Positions 41,965 to 50,222 of a stretch of DNA of 64,000 nt are shown here, one piece after another; position 1 is the first letter of the stretch, and each line of letters begins with the position of its first letter. A program made the position numbers and the translations under genes. Source of the stretch: an uncultured Flavobacteriaceae bacterium (GTDB taxonomy: Bacteria > Bacteroidota > Bacteroidia > Flavobacteriales > Flavobacteriaceae). The notes under the pieces are model-generated. The model saw only the letters and a list, made by a program, of their open reading frames with translations, made no database searches and was not told where the DNA came from. The stretch is from contig CANNBV010000001.1 of the NCBI GenBank assembly GCA_947502975.1, positions 558,001 through 622,000 of the forward strand, given 5' to 3'.

Positions 41965-42585
41965 ATGATACATCCAACAATAAAAACGAGCTTAGATACG
42001 TCAATTAGCTATCAAGAATATAGGGATTTAGTAAATAACTTAGCCGAAAGTAATGAAACAACTGGCTTAGTAAAATCTGAAGCCCTTGTAAATTATACAA
42101 AGCTAAATGCACGCCGAATGAAACGTTGGGATAAAACCTTAAAAGTTACAGAAGAAGTAAAAACAAAAATTTCAGAGGTCAAACAAAATGTTACTTGGCT
42201 AGTAATAACTGAAAGCTGGTGTGGTGATGCAGCACATGTAATTCCTGTTTTAAATAAACTAGCTGAATTAAATAACAACATCGATTTGAGATTAGTATTT
42301 CGAGATGAAAACGAAGCACTTATGGATATGTTTTTAACTAACGGAGGAAGAGCCATTGCGAAGTTGATTATGCTAAATACTGATACAGGAGAAGTTGTAA
42401 ATACTTTTGGTCCAAGACCAAGTGAAGCCACATCTTTAGTAAATAACTACAAAGCAGAACATGGTAAACTTACTCCAGAATTTAAAGAGGATCTTCAGGT
42501 GTGGTATAACAAGAATAAAGGACAAAACATAATAGAGGATGTTGTAGGGATGCTTTGTGAGCTTGAATCTACAGTTTGCGTATAA
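41965..42585 (+). CDS. Thioredoxin-like family protein, copy 1
   Basis: A 206-residue protein with a thioredoxin fold in the middle (VTWLVITESWCGDAAHVIPV, AIAKLIMLNTDTGEVV). The active-site place reads WCGDA, a single Cys, so it is not a classical CxxC thioredoxin and may act as a peroxiredoxin-like or thiol-binding protein. The N-terminal part (SYQEYRDLVNNL, YTKLNARRMKRWDK) and C-terminal part (GPRPSEATSLVNNY) are shared with the paralogue directly downstream. Cytoplasmic, no signal. A terminator separates the two copies. Confidence 0.8.
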   Translation: MIHPTIKTSLDTSISYQEYRDLVNNLAESNETTGLVKSEALVNYTKLNARRMKRWDKTLKVTEEVKTKISEVKQNVTWLVITESWCGDAAHVIPVLNKLAELNNNIDLRLVFRDENEALMDMFLTNGGRAIAKLIMLNTDTGEVVNTFGPRPSEATSLVNNYKAEHGKLTPEFKEDLQVWYNKNKGQNIIEDVVGMLCELESTVCV

Positions 42586-42609
42586 GAACAAAATAAATAT
42601 TTATTTCTT

Positions 42610-42642
42610 TAAAAAGCAGCCATATTCTTGGCTGCTTTTTTT
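42610..42642 (+). terminator. Terminator between thioredoxin-like paralogues
   Basis: AAAAAGCAGCCA, loop TATTCT, TGGCTGCTTTTTTT, 24 bases after the first copy's stop. It shows that the two copies are transcribed separately. Confidence 0.88.
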
Positions 42643-42732
42643 ATTAAAGTATTTTTTTAAACATGATAAAAGTCAGCAGATTACTTAAGACAAGCTTATA
42701 AATTTGTTTCATTGTCTCTAAAAGTATTTGTC

Positions 42733-43353
42733 ATGAAAGCAATTATTGAATGTGGTATCAAGAAGAGTATACCGTATAAAGCATACCGAGATTTGGTTAA
42801 CGATCTAGTCCAGAGAAGTGCAACCACGGGCCATGAACAGTCAGATGCACTAATTAATTATACGAAACTTAATAATAGGCGGATGAAGCGTTGGGATAAA
42901 ACATTAAAAGTTTCGGTAGCTTCTAAAAAAAGACTAGCTGAGTTTGATATGAAGGTAACTTGGTTGGTTATTACAGAAAGTTGGTGTGGCGATGCAGCAC
43001 ATATTTTGCCAGTATTGAATAAAATAGCCGAGGTTAATTCTAACATAAACTATCGCGTAGTGCTTCGTGATGAAAATCCGCAGTTAATGAATGCCTTTCT
43101 AACTTTTGGCAATAAAGCCATACCAAAACTTATTATTATTGATGATGCCACTGGCGAAGTCTTAAATACATATGGACCAAGACCAAGTGAGGCCACAGAG
43201 TATGTCAATAGATTTAAGGCTTTAAATGGCACTCTAACGGAGAGTTTTAAAGAAGATTTACAACATTGGTATAATAATAACAAAGGAAAAAATGTTATTG
43301 ACGACATCACAGAACTACTCAGTCATCTCCAACCAGCTAACGCTTACCAATAA
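42733..43353 (+). CDS. Thioredoxin-like family protein, copy 2
   Basis: A second 206-residue member, clearly a tandem duplicate of the gene at 41965: the stretches YTKLNNRRMKRWDKTLKV, VTWLVITESWCGDAAHILPV and TYGPRPSEAT are nearly identical, with the rest more than half identical by eye. It shares the single-Cys WCGDA site. The frame is open to a TTG at 42712, but the ATG at 42733 (MKAIIECGIKKS) gives exactly the length of copy 1. Its end overlaps the convergent TonB-like gene by 17 bases. Confidence 0.8.
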   Translation: MKAIIECGIKKSIPYKAYRDLVNDLVQRSATTGHEQSDALINYTKLNNRRMKRWDKTLKVSVASKKRLAEFDMKVTWLVITESWCGDAAHILPVLNKIAEVNSNINYRVVLRDENPQLMNAFLTFGNKAIPKLIIIDDATGEVLNTYGPRPSEATEYVNRFKALNGTLTESFKEDLQHWYNNNKGKNVIDDITELLSHLQPANAYQ

Positions 43354-44059
43354 AATTGAATGTAATAGATCCAATTTGAGTTTTTTTAGAAGCATCACCA
43401 CTAAACTTGGCATCCTTTGCGTATTGTATTGCATGTTCAATTAAACATTCATTAGACGATGTTGACGATGTATTCGTATACGCATCAATAACATCTCCAT
43501 TAGAATTTACCGTGATGTTTACAACGATTTTTCCACTGGTTTCACATAAATAAACAGGGATTGGAAGATGTCTATCATCACGATTTTTTAAGGAATAGCT
43601 AACCGTGCTTTTAGTATTAGCACCATCCTCTTTTTGTTTTTTTAGTAAGTCGTTTACCTTACTAAAAGATGATAAATCTTCATGTTTTAGCTTTGCAGGA
43701 TTTGAGTCTTTATACTTAGATTTATAACTCTCAATAGCATCAGAACTATTGAGATTACTCGATTTAGGTTGGTAATCTTCTGGAGGTGCTATAGGTTTAT
43801 AAGCTTCAGCAAAATGTTTGTTATTTTTTGTTTCATTAAAAGCCTTATTAGTTTCGGCTTTGGCGTTATTTTGGTTTTCTAAAGCTTCAAGAATTTTAAG
43901 TTCTTCTTCAGTAAGTTCTGGCTCAGGTTCCATTTCATAGTAACTTTCTGCCATTCTTTCATTCTGTTTTTTTAGGCTAAGATTGAAAACAGAGAGTACA
44001 ACCGTACCAGTAATAAGTATGGTTAATAATAGGGCTTTATGTTGATTTGTTAGGTTCAA
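43337..44059 (-). CDS. TonB-like C-terminal domain protein
   Basis: A 240-residue inner-membrane anchored protein: short cytoplasmic tail, one helix (about 9-27, LLLTILITGTVVLSVFNL), a long acidic and Asn/Lys-rich stalk, and a C-terminal domain (LPIPVYLCETSGKIVVNITVNSNGDVIDA, split; ending GSITFNF) of TonB type. It lacks the Pro-rich Glu-Pro/Lys-Pro spacer typical of classical TonB, though an EPEPELTEEE run is present. It may energise one of the receptors but no ExbB/D genes are beside it. It lies 52 bases downstream of truB and may belong to that operon. Confidence 0.7.
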   Translation of the reverse strand: MNLTNQHKALLLTILITGTVVLSVFNLSLKKQNERMAESYYEMEPEPELTEEELKILEALENQNNAKAETNKAFNETKNNKHFAEAYKPIAPPEDYQPKSSNLNSSDAIESYKSKYKDSNPAKLKHEDLSSFSKVNDLLKKQKEDGANTKSTVSYSLKNRDDRHLPIPVYLCETSGKIVVNITVNSNGDVIDAYTNTSSTSSNECLIEHAIQYAKDAKFSGDASKKTQIGSITFNFIGKR

Positions 44060-44111
44060 ATCGATGTTTTAGCAATGTTTTTACATTGAAATATACGTAA
44101 ATATAAAGATT

Positions 44112-44801
44112 TTAGTTTTTTAGGCTTTTTATGAAGGTTTCAATAGACGTGCCATTTTCAACATTAAAGTCTCCTATTTTAGTTCGCCTTAGTGCTGAAA
44201 GGTGTGCTCCTGAGTTCAAGACTTTCCCAAAATCATTAGCTAAAGAGCGAATGTAAGTACCTTTGCTACAAACCACTCTAAAGTTAACATGTAACCCTGA
44301 GATTTTGGTGATTTCAAATTCTGAAATAGATACCGTTCTAGATTTTATGTCGACGTGTTCACCAGCACGCGCAAATTCATATAGACGTTTACCGTCTTTT
44401 TTTATAGCTGAAAACACTGGTGGAAATTGTTGAATTTCACCAATAAATTGTTCAGTTGCCTTATGAATTAAAGCTTCAGTAATATGTTCCGTTGGAAAGG
44501 TATTATCGATTTCAGTTTCTAAATCAAACGAAGGTGTTGTACTTCCTAGAACAAATGTGCCAGTATATTCTTTTATTTGTCCTTGGTAAATATTGATTTC
44601 TTTGGTCTTTTTACCTGTGCAAATCACTAATAATCCAGTAGCTAAAGGATCTAATGTTCCTGCATGACCAACTTTTATTTTTTTTATATTGAATGCTTGA
44701 CGGATTTCCCAACGTAATTTATTCACTACTTGAAACGAAGTCCATTGCAAAGGCTTATCTATTAGTAAAACCTGACCTGTTAAGAAATCTTCTGCTGTCA
44801 T
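44112..44801 (-). CDS. truB: tRNA pseudouridine(55) synthase
   Basis: A 229-residue enzyme making pseudouridine 55 in tRNA. Motifs: VGHAGTLDPLATGLLVICTGK with the catalytic Asp, TPSFDLETE, PPVFSAIKKDGKRLYEFAR and CSKGTYIRSLANDFG. Its start overlaps the uppP stop by one base. It closes the set ftsX ... uppP-truB, an order known in flavobacteria. Confidence 0.95.
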   Translation of the reverse strand: MTAEDFLTGQVLLIDKPLQWTSFQVVNKLRWEIRQAFNIKKIKVGHAGTLDPLATGLLVICTGKKTKEINIYQGQIKEYTGTFVLGSTTPSFDLETEIDNTFPTEHITEALIHKATEQFIGEIQQFPPVFSAIKKDGKRLYEFARAGEHVDIKSRTVSISEFEITKISGLHVNFRVVCSKGTYIRSLANDFGKVLNSGAHLSALRRTKIGDFNVENGTSIETFIKSLKN

Positions 44802-45598
44802 TATGTATTAAGTGTCGAAACTATGATAGCAATAATACCTACAATAACACAGTAAATGGCAAAGTAGGAGAGCTTACTCTTTTTAACTAAGGATATCATC
44901 CAAGTACAAGCAAATAACCCAGCAATAAAGGCTGCCACAAAACCGATAGAAAGCGCTGTGAAATTCTGACTTTCAGTTGAAATATCACCACTCAAAATAT
45001 CTTTAGCTATTTTCCCAAAAATTAAAGGCACAACCATTAAAAAAGAAAAACGCGCTGCTTTGGTTTTATCATTCCCTAACAATACAGATGTAGATATGGT
45101 AGCCCCAGAACGCGAAATTCCTGGAAGCATAGCAATAGCTTGAGAAATACCGATGACAAATGCGTTGCTAAAATTTACTTTTTTATTCGTGTCTTTAGCT
45201 TTATCAGCTAAAAACAAAAGCACTGCCGTAATAATCAGCATGCATCCTACAAGTAGAATGTTACCATCAAAAAGTGCTTCTAGCTCTTCTTCAAAAAACA
45301 CACCAACTAGTACAGCAGGAAGCATAGAAATTACAATTTTTGCTAAAAATTGCATATCATCATTCCATTGAAATTTTAAAATACCTGTAATGATTTCGAG
45401 GATGTCTTTTCTAAATACAACAATAGTACTTAAAGCTGTAGCAAAATGCAGCACAACAGTAAAAAGTAAGCTTTCTTCAGGAACAGAATTATCACCTAAA
45501 ATGGCTTTTCCAAGTTCTAAATGCCCACTTGAAGACACAGGTAAAAATTCTGTTAAACCTTGAATGATTCCTAATATAATAGCATCGATAATGTCCAT
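44801..45598 (-). CDS. uppP: Undecaprenyl-diphosphatase
   Basis: A 265-residue inner-membrane phosphatase recycling the undecaprenyl carrier for cell-wall synthesis. Eight helices; motifs GIIQGLTEFLPVSSSGHLEL near residue 10-30 and LPGISRSGATIS near 155 contain the catalytic Glu, His and Arg. Overlaps truB by one base. In related genomes it follows DUF3098 directly; here two extra genes (45679-47488) intervene. Confidence 0.95.
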   Translation of the reverse strand: MDIIDAIILGIIQGLTEFLPVSSSGHLELGKAILGDNSVPEESLLFTVVLHFATALSTIVVFRKDILEIITGILKFQWNDDMQFLAKIVISMLPAVLVGVFFEEELEALFDGNILLVGCMLIITAVLLFLADKAKDTNKKVNFSNAFVIGISQAIAMLPGISRSGATISTSVLLGNDKTKAARFSFLMVVPLIFGKIAKDILSGDISTESQNFTALSIGFVAAFIAGLFACTWMISLVKKSKLSYFAIYCVIVGIIAIIVSTLNT

Positions 45599-45678
45599 GG
45601 CGCAAAAATATTAAAATACTCACACAAAAGTCTTTTTAAGGCTTAAACTTTCGATGAACTAATTGTATTTTTATAGAT

Positions 45679-46812
45679 ATGAAAATAGTTATTGCACCAG
45701 ATAAGTTCAAAAATTCGTTAACGGGATTTGAGTTTTGTGATGCTGTTGAAGAAGGTATTCGACAAGTAATACCAGATGCAGAAATCATAAAATCACCTTT
45801 GGCAGACGGTGGTGATGGCACTATAGAGATTGTGAATTATTATTTGAATGGTGAGGTGATTCATGTTACGGTTAATAATCCATTTTTTCAATCAGTGAAA
45901 GCATCATACCTGTATAATCAAGCTTCAAAAACAGCTTTTATTGAAATGGCCGAAGCTTCAGGTGTAAAACTTTTAAAACCTGAAGTATTTGATTGTAAAA
46001 ATGCTACTACTTTGGGAACGGGTGAAATGCTTATTGACGCCATTGAAAAAGGTGCTACAAACATTATTTTAGGTATTGGTGGGAGTGCTACAACCGATTG
46101 TGGTATTGGTATGGCAACTGCTTTAGGTTACAGGTTTTTAGATAAAAACAATCAATATGTAAAACCTATTGGCGCAAACTTATCAAGTATAAAAACAATA
46201 GATGATTCAGGAATACATCCTAAATTAAAAACAGTAAAATTTAAAATAGCTTGTGATGTTTCTAATCCGCTTTATGGTCAAAACGGAGCAGCGTATGTGT
46301 ATGCAAAACAAAAAGGAGCGACATTACAAGATATTGAACTATTAGATAAAGGACTTCAAGATTTTTCAAAACTCATAATGTCTTTTTTCGGTATTGATCC
46401 ACAGTTGGTAAAAGGAGCTGGGGCCGCTGGTGGTATGGGAATTGCATCAAAAGTTTTTTTGAATGGAACGATAGAAAGAGGTATTGAGTTAATAAAGCAT
46501 TTAGCTGATTTTGATAATAAAATAAAAGACGCGGATTGGATTATAACTGGTGAAGGTAATCTAGATGCTCAAACATTTTCTGGAAAAACAATTCAGGGTG
46601 TATTGACTTCCGCGAAAGCGAAACACATAAAAGTTGCTGCCTTTTGTGGTGGAATGGATTTAAATAGCATAGAACTTGAAACGTTAAGGTTGAATTACAC
46701 CGATGTCGTTACGAACTATGCCATAGATATAGATGATGCTATGAAAAATGGAGAAAAATACTTAAAAAGAATAGTTAAGAAATTTTTAGAATCTTTTTGT
46801 CAGTTCGAGTGA
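45679..46812 (+). CDS. Glycerate kinase
   Basis: A 377-residue GarK/GlxK-type kinase producing 2-phosphoglycerate from D-glycerate. Motifs: MKIVIAPDKFKNSLTG, SPLADGGDGTIEIV, GIGGSATTDCGIGMATALG and ITGEGNLDAQTFSGKTI. It is on the opposite strand from the uppP-DUF3098 set and splits it. The final residues (ESFCQFE) and the stop codon are encoded by a family D repeat, so the original C-terminus has been replaced or extended. Confidence 0.93.
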   Translation: MKIVIAPDKFKNSLTGFEFCDAVEEGIRQVIPDAEIIKSPLADGGDGTIEIVNYYLNGEVIHVTVNNPFFQSVKASYLYNQASKTAFIEMAEASGVKLLKPEVFDCKNATTLGTGEMLIDAIEKGATNIILGIGGSATTDCGIGMATALGYRFLDKNNQYVKPIGANLSSIKTIDDSGIHPKLKTVKFKIACDVSNPLYGQNGAAYVYAKQKGATLQDIELLDKGLQDFSKLIMSFFGIDPQLVKGAGAAGGMGIASKVFLNGTIERGIELIKHLADFDNKIKDADWIITGEGNLDAQTFSGKTIQGVLTSAKAKHIKVAAFCGGMDLNSIELETLRLNYTDVVTNYAIDIDDAMKNGEKYLKRIVKKFLESFCQFE

Positions 46813-46830
46813 GTTCGAAGTATGAGAAAT
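46797..46830 (+). repeat. Family D repeat, copy overlapping the glycerate kinase end
   Basis: TTGTCAGTTCGAGTGAGTTC then GAAGTATGAGAA. The TGA in TTCGAGTGA is the stop codon of the kinase gene. Confidence 0.6.
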
Positions 46831-46861
46831 TGTATCAAAAAATGGTCTATTATAATTGTAG

Positions 46862-47488
46862 TTATATATTATTATCCAAGCACTTTTTGATCTGATTATT
46901 TATTTCAATTATTAATTCTGTTTTTTGATTTTTTGTCAGTTCATTGAATAATTTGACCTTTTTACCTTTATAGTTAAATAAAATTTCTCCCATTGTATGG
47001 CTTAAAAGTAGTTTTCTATTCAAAGAAATATTTTGTAATATTTTCTCGTATAGCGAAAAAGAATTTGTAGTTTGATATCGAACGTTTTCAACATATTTCA
47101 ATTCAAAGGTTTGTTGCTTAGTTAAAAAAGTTCCTTTTTTAGTTAAAGTCATTTTTCCGTTTTCAATCCATAGCTCTTGTCTCCCATTAACTAGCCATAA
47201 AAATTGACGTAAGCCTAATGTTGCAACTAAAGGATGAAAAAGAAAAAATACGAGTATAAATTCTATAGTAATTTCATTTTCATTTATAAAGCCTTCAACG
47301 ATTCCAGAGAAAAATAGTCCACAAGAAAATAATGTAAATCCGATTGAAATAAATGTGTTTCTTGAATTATTTGAAGCGAACAAACTGTTCTTTTTCGGTA
47401 AACACTGAAATTTTTTTCTATTTAAACTAAGAGTAAAAAATTTACTGAATTGATAAAAGAAACTAAACATTGTGTCCCTAATAGACAT
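46862..47488 (-). CDS. Hypothetical membrane protein, 208 aa
   Basis: I do not recognise this protein. It has two membrane helices (about residues 48-66 and 74-95: IGFTLFSCGLFFSGIV and IEFILVFFLFHPLVATLG) followed by a cytoplasmic domain with strands such as ELWIENGKMTLTKKGTF and FELKYVENVRYQ that recalls a bacterial PH-like domain. The codon use is richer in A and T than DUF3098 next to it. With the glycerate kinase it separates DUF3098 from uppP, so it is probably an insertion in an otherwise conserved operon. Confidence 0.6.
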   Translation of the reverse strand: MSIRDTMFSFFYQFSKFFTLSLNRKKFQCLPKKNSLFASNNSRNTFISIGFTLFSCGLFFSGIVEGFINENEITIEFILVFFLFHPLVATLGLRQFLWLVNGRQELWIENGKMTLTKKGTFLTKQQTFELKYVENVRYQTTNSFSLYEKILQNISLNRKLLLSHTMGEILFNYKGKKVKLFNELTKNQKTELIIEINNQIKKCLDNNI

Positions 47489-47496
47489 AATAGTAA

Positions 47497-47751
47497 CTAC
47501 TTCTTATCAGGATTCAACAAAATGGCATAAATCTGAATACCAAATCCAATCAATACCAAAGTAGGAGCTAGTCGAATACGTCTCCAAGAAAAGATTTCAG
47601 GATTAAATACATTTGGGTCATCACTGCCGCCACCAGCCATTAAAATAAAACCAAGAGCAATACACGCCAAGCCAATAAACATAAATTTGTAGTTCTTTTT
47701 TCCAAATACAAACATTGGTTTTGCGGCGTCTTTACGTTTTTTTTCTCCCAT
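47497..47751 (-). CDS. DUF3098 membrane protein
   Basis: An 84-residue protein with two helices (about 26-40 and 62-78) of the DUF3098 family: KPMFVFGKKNYKFMFIGLA, LGFILMAGGGSDDP, FNPEIFSWRRIRLAPTLV. Function unknown; it is a constant neighbour of ftsX and uppP in Bacteroidota, hinting at a cell-envelope role. Two bases separate it from the gene upstream. Confidence 0.88.
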   Translation of the reverse strand: MGEKKRKDAAKPMFVFGKKNYKFMFIGLACIALGFILMAGGGSDDPNVFNPEIFSWRRIRLAPTLVLIGFGIQIYAILLNPDKK

Positions 47752-47753
47752 AA

Positions 47754-48122
47754 TTACTTAAATTCTGTAAAAATAATAGCGTCGTTAACTGATAATTGCG
47801 AAATGTGTTCGGAGGTTGCTAAACCACCAAAAACTTTCGCTAAGTGCAAAGTAACGGTTTTATTTAAAACTTTTGCGTTAAGAGAATCTAAATTTAAACC
47901 GCGTTCTAAACCACGATTAATATAATAGTGGTCGCCTTGTAAGTCAGTAAACACAATATCAAAGGACGTCCCTTCAGATATGTTTTTAATTCTTTTAGTT
48001 ATAATATGAGACGTTTCAGGTTTTGGATCTTCAATTACTGCAGACATAAATACAGAATATACAATGTAAATAATACCCGCTAAAAGTGCTGCGTAACCCA
48101 AGAATTTTGCTGCTTTTTTCAT
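47754..48122 (-). CDS. Hypothetical membrane-anchored protein, 122 aa
   Basis: A protein with one N-terminal membrane helix (about 8-28, LGYAALLAGIIYIVYSVFM) and an exported beta-rich domain (FDIVFTDLQGDHYYINRG, KVLNKTVTLHLAKVFGG). No named family. It lies between ftsX and DUF3098 on one message, two bases ahead of DUF3098 and about 60 behind ftsX, so an envelope or division role is plausible by position only. Confidence 0.65.
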   Translation of the reverse strand: MKKAAKFLGYAALLAGIIYIVYSVFMSAVIEDPKPETSHIITKRIKNISEGTSFDIVFTDLQGDHYYINRGLERGLNLDSLNAKVLNKTVTLHLAKVFGGLATSEHISQLSVNDAIIFTEFK

Positions 48123-48182
48123 GATTAAGAAGTTTGATTGGTTTAGTTAATCAGAAAAACGAAAAATACAACAATTTAGTAT

Positions 48183-49061
48183 CTAGTAATACAGCTCGTC
48201 CGTCTTCAAATTTAAGAAGCGTTGTGTTGCAAAATGTGTGCTAATCCATGTAATAACGATGCCTAGAGCAAAAATCAATACAAAAAGAAAAACCATCAAA
48301 ATAGGATTTGCTAATAATTCTAATTCGGGAAAAGTTTTATTGATGTAATATAATACGATGGCCATGCCTATGAGTGCTAAAACGGCACCAATAACACCTA
48401 AACGAACACTTTTCCAAACAAAAGGGCGACGAATAAAGCGCTTTGTAGCACCAACCATTTGCATGGTTTTTATAGTGAATCGTTTGGAGTATACAGCAAG
48501 ACGTAAGGAACTATTAATTAATAATACAGCAATCAAAGTAAATAACCCACTTATGACTAATACCCAAAAACTAATTTTTTTGACATTGTCATTCATAAGA
48601 TTAACCAAATCATTATCGTAAGTCACTTCATCCACAAACTTTTTATTTAAAGCTTCAGCTGATATTTTTTCTAAATGTTCGGAAGTAACAAAGTCAGCTT
48701 TTAAATGTACATCGATAGAATTTTGTAACGGATTGTAACCTACAAAGTCCATGAAATCTTCACCTGTCTCCGCCTTCATGAATTCAGCAGCTTTTTCTTT
48801 TGAGACGTATTCAGTAGACTTTACATAATCTGCCATAGCTAAACTCTTTTCCAGTTGTTTACGCTCTATATCTTTAGTAGTATCTTTCAAATAAATTGTA
48901 ACTACAACTTGCTCCTTAAAATGATCGGATACTTTTTTAGCATTTAGCACCAACATGCCTAATAAACCCAATAAAAATAAAACTAAAGCGATACTTATCA
49001 CTACAGAAACATAGGATGATACTAAGCGCCGTTTTTGATGTTTTTCGAAGGATGAACTCAT
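48183..49061 (-). CDS. ftsX: Cell division protein FtsX
   Basis: A 292-residue inner-membrane protein of the FtsEX complex, which turns on cell-wall hydrolases at the division site. Four helices (one at about 22-42, three in the C-terminal half) and the extracellular domain with VVTIYLKDTTKD and NPLQNSIDVHL; the C-terminal permease has KRFTIKTMQMVGATKRFIRRPF (split). Its partner ftsE is not adjacent, the usual state in flavobacteria. First gene of the DUF3098-uppP-truB group. Confidence 0.93.
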   Translation of the reverse strand: MSSSFEKHQKRRLVSSYVSVVISIALVLFLLGLLGMLVLNAKKVSDHFKEQVVVTIYLKDTTKDIERKQLEKSLAMADYVKSTEYVSKEKAAEFMKAETGEDFMDFVGYNPLQNSIDVHLKADFVTSEHLEKISAEALNKKFVDEVTYDNDLVNLMNDNVKKISFWVLVISGLFTLIAVLLINSSLRLAVYSKRFTIKTMQMVGATKRFIRRPFVWKSVRLGVIGAVLALIGMAIVLYYINKTFPELELLANPILMVFLFVLIFALGIVITWISTHFATQRFLNLKTDELYY

Positions 49062-49146
49062 AAAGAAATTGGATTAACGTTGTAAAAATACTAAAGTATA
49101 TGTAATGTCTATTTATATCAACTAAAACATATCAACATTGTTGTTT

Positions 49147-50070
49147 TTAGGGGTCATGATATTTAGTTTTTTGCTTTTTGCTAATCAAATACACGCCAAT
49201 TACGACTAAAATACAACAAGCAACTTTCACCCAATTGATATCCTTATTGTACATATCATTATGAAAAATGAATGACATCACTAAAACAATAATAAAACTC
49301 ACTGCAGGCTGTACATATGTATAACTTGCTGCTACAGGAGCCGAAACTTGTTTTAAAGCATAAATATTGAATAAAAAGGTACAGAAGGTAGTAAACACGA
49401 TAACATAACTAATCACTAAATAAGTGTTAATGGTAAAAGCTTCGAAGTTTGTAGTGTAGACTAAATCCTTGAGTGCAAACGGAATGAGAAAGATCAATCC
49501 AAATAAAAACACCCAACTTATAATTGTAATGAAATGGTATTTTCGCATCAAAGGTTTTACAATAACTTGGTATGAAGAGTAAAATAGTACATTCAAAAAA
49601 ACAAAACAATTCCCTAAGAATGAACTATTACCATCAGCCACTTGCCCATACCAAACCAAACCTATGGCGCCCAATGCTCCAATACTAATGCCTAATATTT
49701 TATGTCGCGTTACCTGTTCTTTTAAGAATATCATACTTAAGATAAAAACTACTGCTGGAGCAGACGTCATAATGATTGAAGTGTCAATTGGTGATGTTAA
49801 ATTAAGACCATGGAAAAATGATAATTGATTTATAGACGCACCAAACAAACCACACAACGCGAGTTTGAAAAAGTCCTTTTTAGCTATGCGTTCTCTGATG
49901 AAAAATTTAATCCCCCAAAATAGTAACCCAGCACCTATAACACGTAGCATAACTAGCGCATTTGGATTCACTTTTTCTGGCATGATACCTTTAGCTATAA
50001 AATGATTTGCGGCATAAATTACATGAGTTGCAAACAGTGCTATGTGCGCTTTTATAATATTGTTTTGCAA
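49147..50070 (-). CDS. EamA/DMT-family transporter
   Basis: A 307-residue membrane protein with ten helices and two EamA repeats (AANHFIAKGIMPEKVNP, FIFLNVLFYSSYQVIVKPL-like second half). It is not close to the transporter at 15408. Exports an unknown metabolite. It is divergent from leuS and ends 86 bases before ftsX, with no terminator between that I can see. Confidence 0.85.
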   Translation of the reverse strand: MQNNIIKAHIALFATHVIYAANHFIAKGIMPEKVNPNALVMLRVIGAGLLFWGIKFFIRERIAKKDFFKLALCGLFGASINQLSFFHGLNLTSPIDTSIIMTSAPAVVFILSMIFLKEQVTRHKILGISIGALGAIGLVWYGQVADGNSSFLGNCFVFLNVLFYSSYQVIVKPLMRKYHFITIISWVFLFGLIFLIPFALKDLVYTTNFEAFTINTYLVISYVIVFTTFCTFLFNIYALKQVSAPVAASYTYVQPAVSFIIVLVMSFIFHNDMYNKDINWVKVACCILVVIGVYLISKKQKTKYHDP

Positions 50071-50193
50071 TGCCTTGAGGTTTGATTAAAAAAATGATTT
50101 TTTAAAAGAACAATCAAAAATAATCTATTATTTCACAAATATTGAAGAAAGCCATTTTTTGTGGTTTAAGACCTCATATTTCCATTTAAAGCG

Positions 50194-50201
50194 TAAATTT
50201 G
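50194..50201 (+). promoter_or_regulatory. -7 box TAAATTTG for leuS
   Basis: TAAATTTG then CAGC lies 22 bases before the ATG at 50223. No clear -33 box at normal distance. It also shows that the earlier in-frame ATG at 50199 would lie on top of the promoter. Confidence 0.55.
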
Positions 50202-50222
50202 CAGCTTGTAAAAAGACTGACG

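Noticed and set aside
50199-50222. Longer leuS start
   Set aside because: Would lie over the -7 box and adds eight residues not found in the family.
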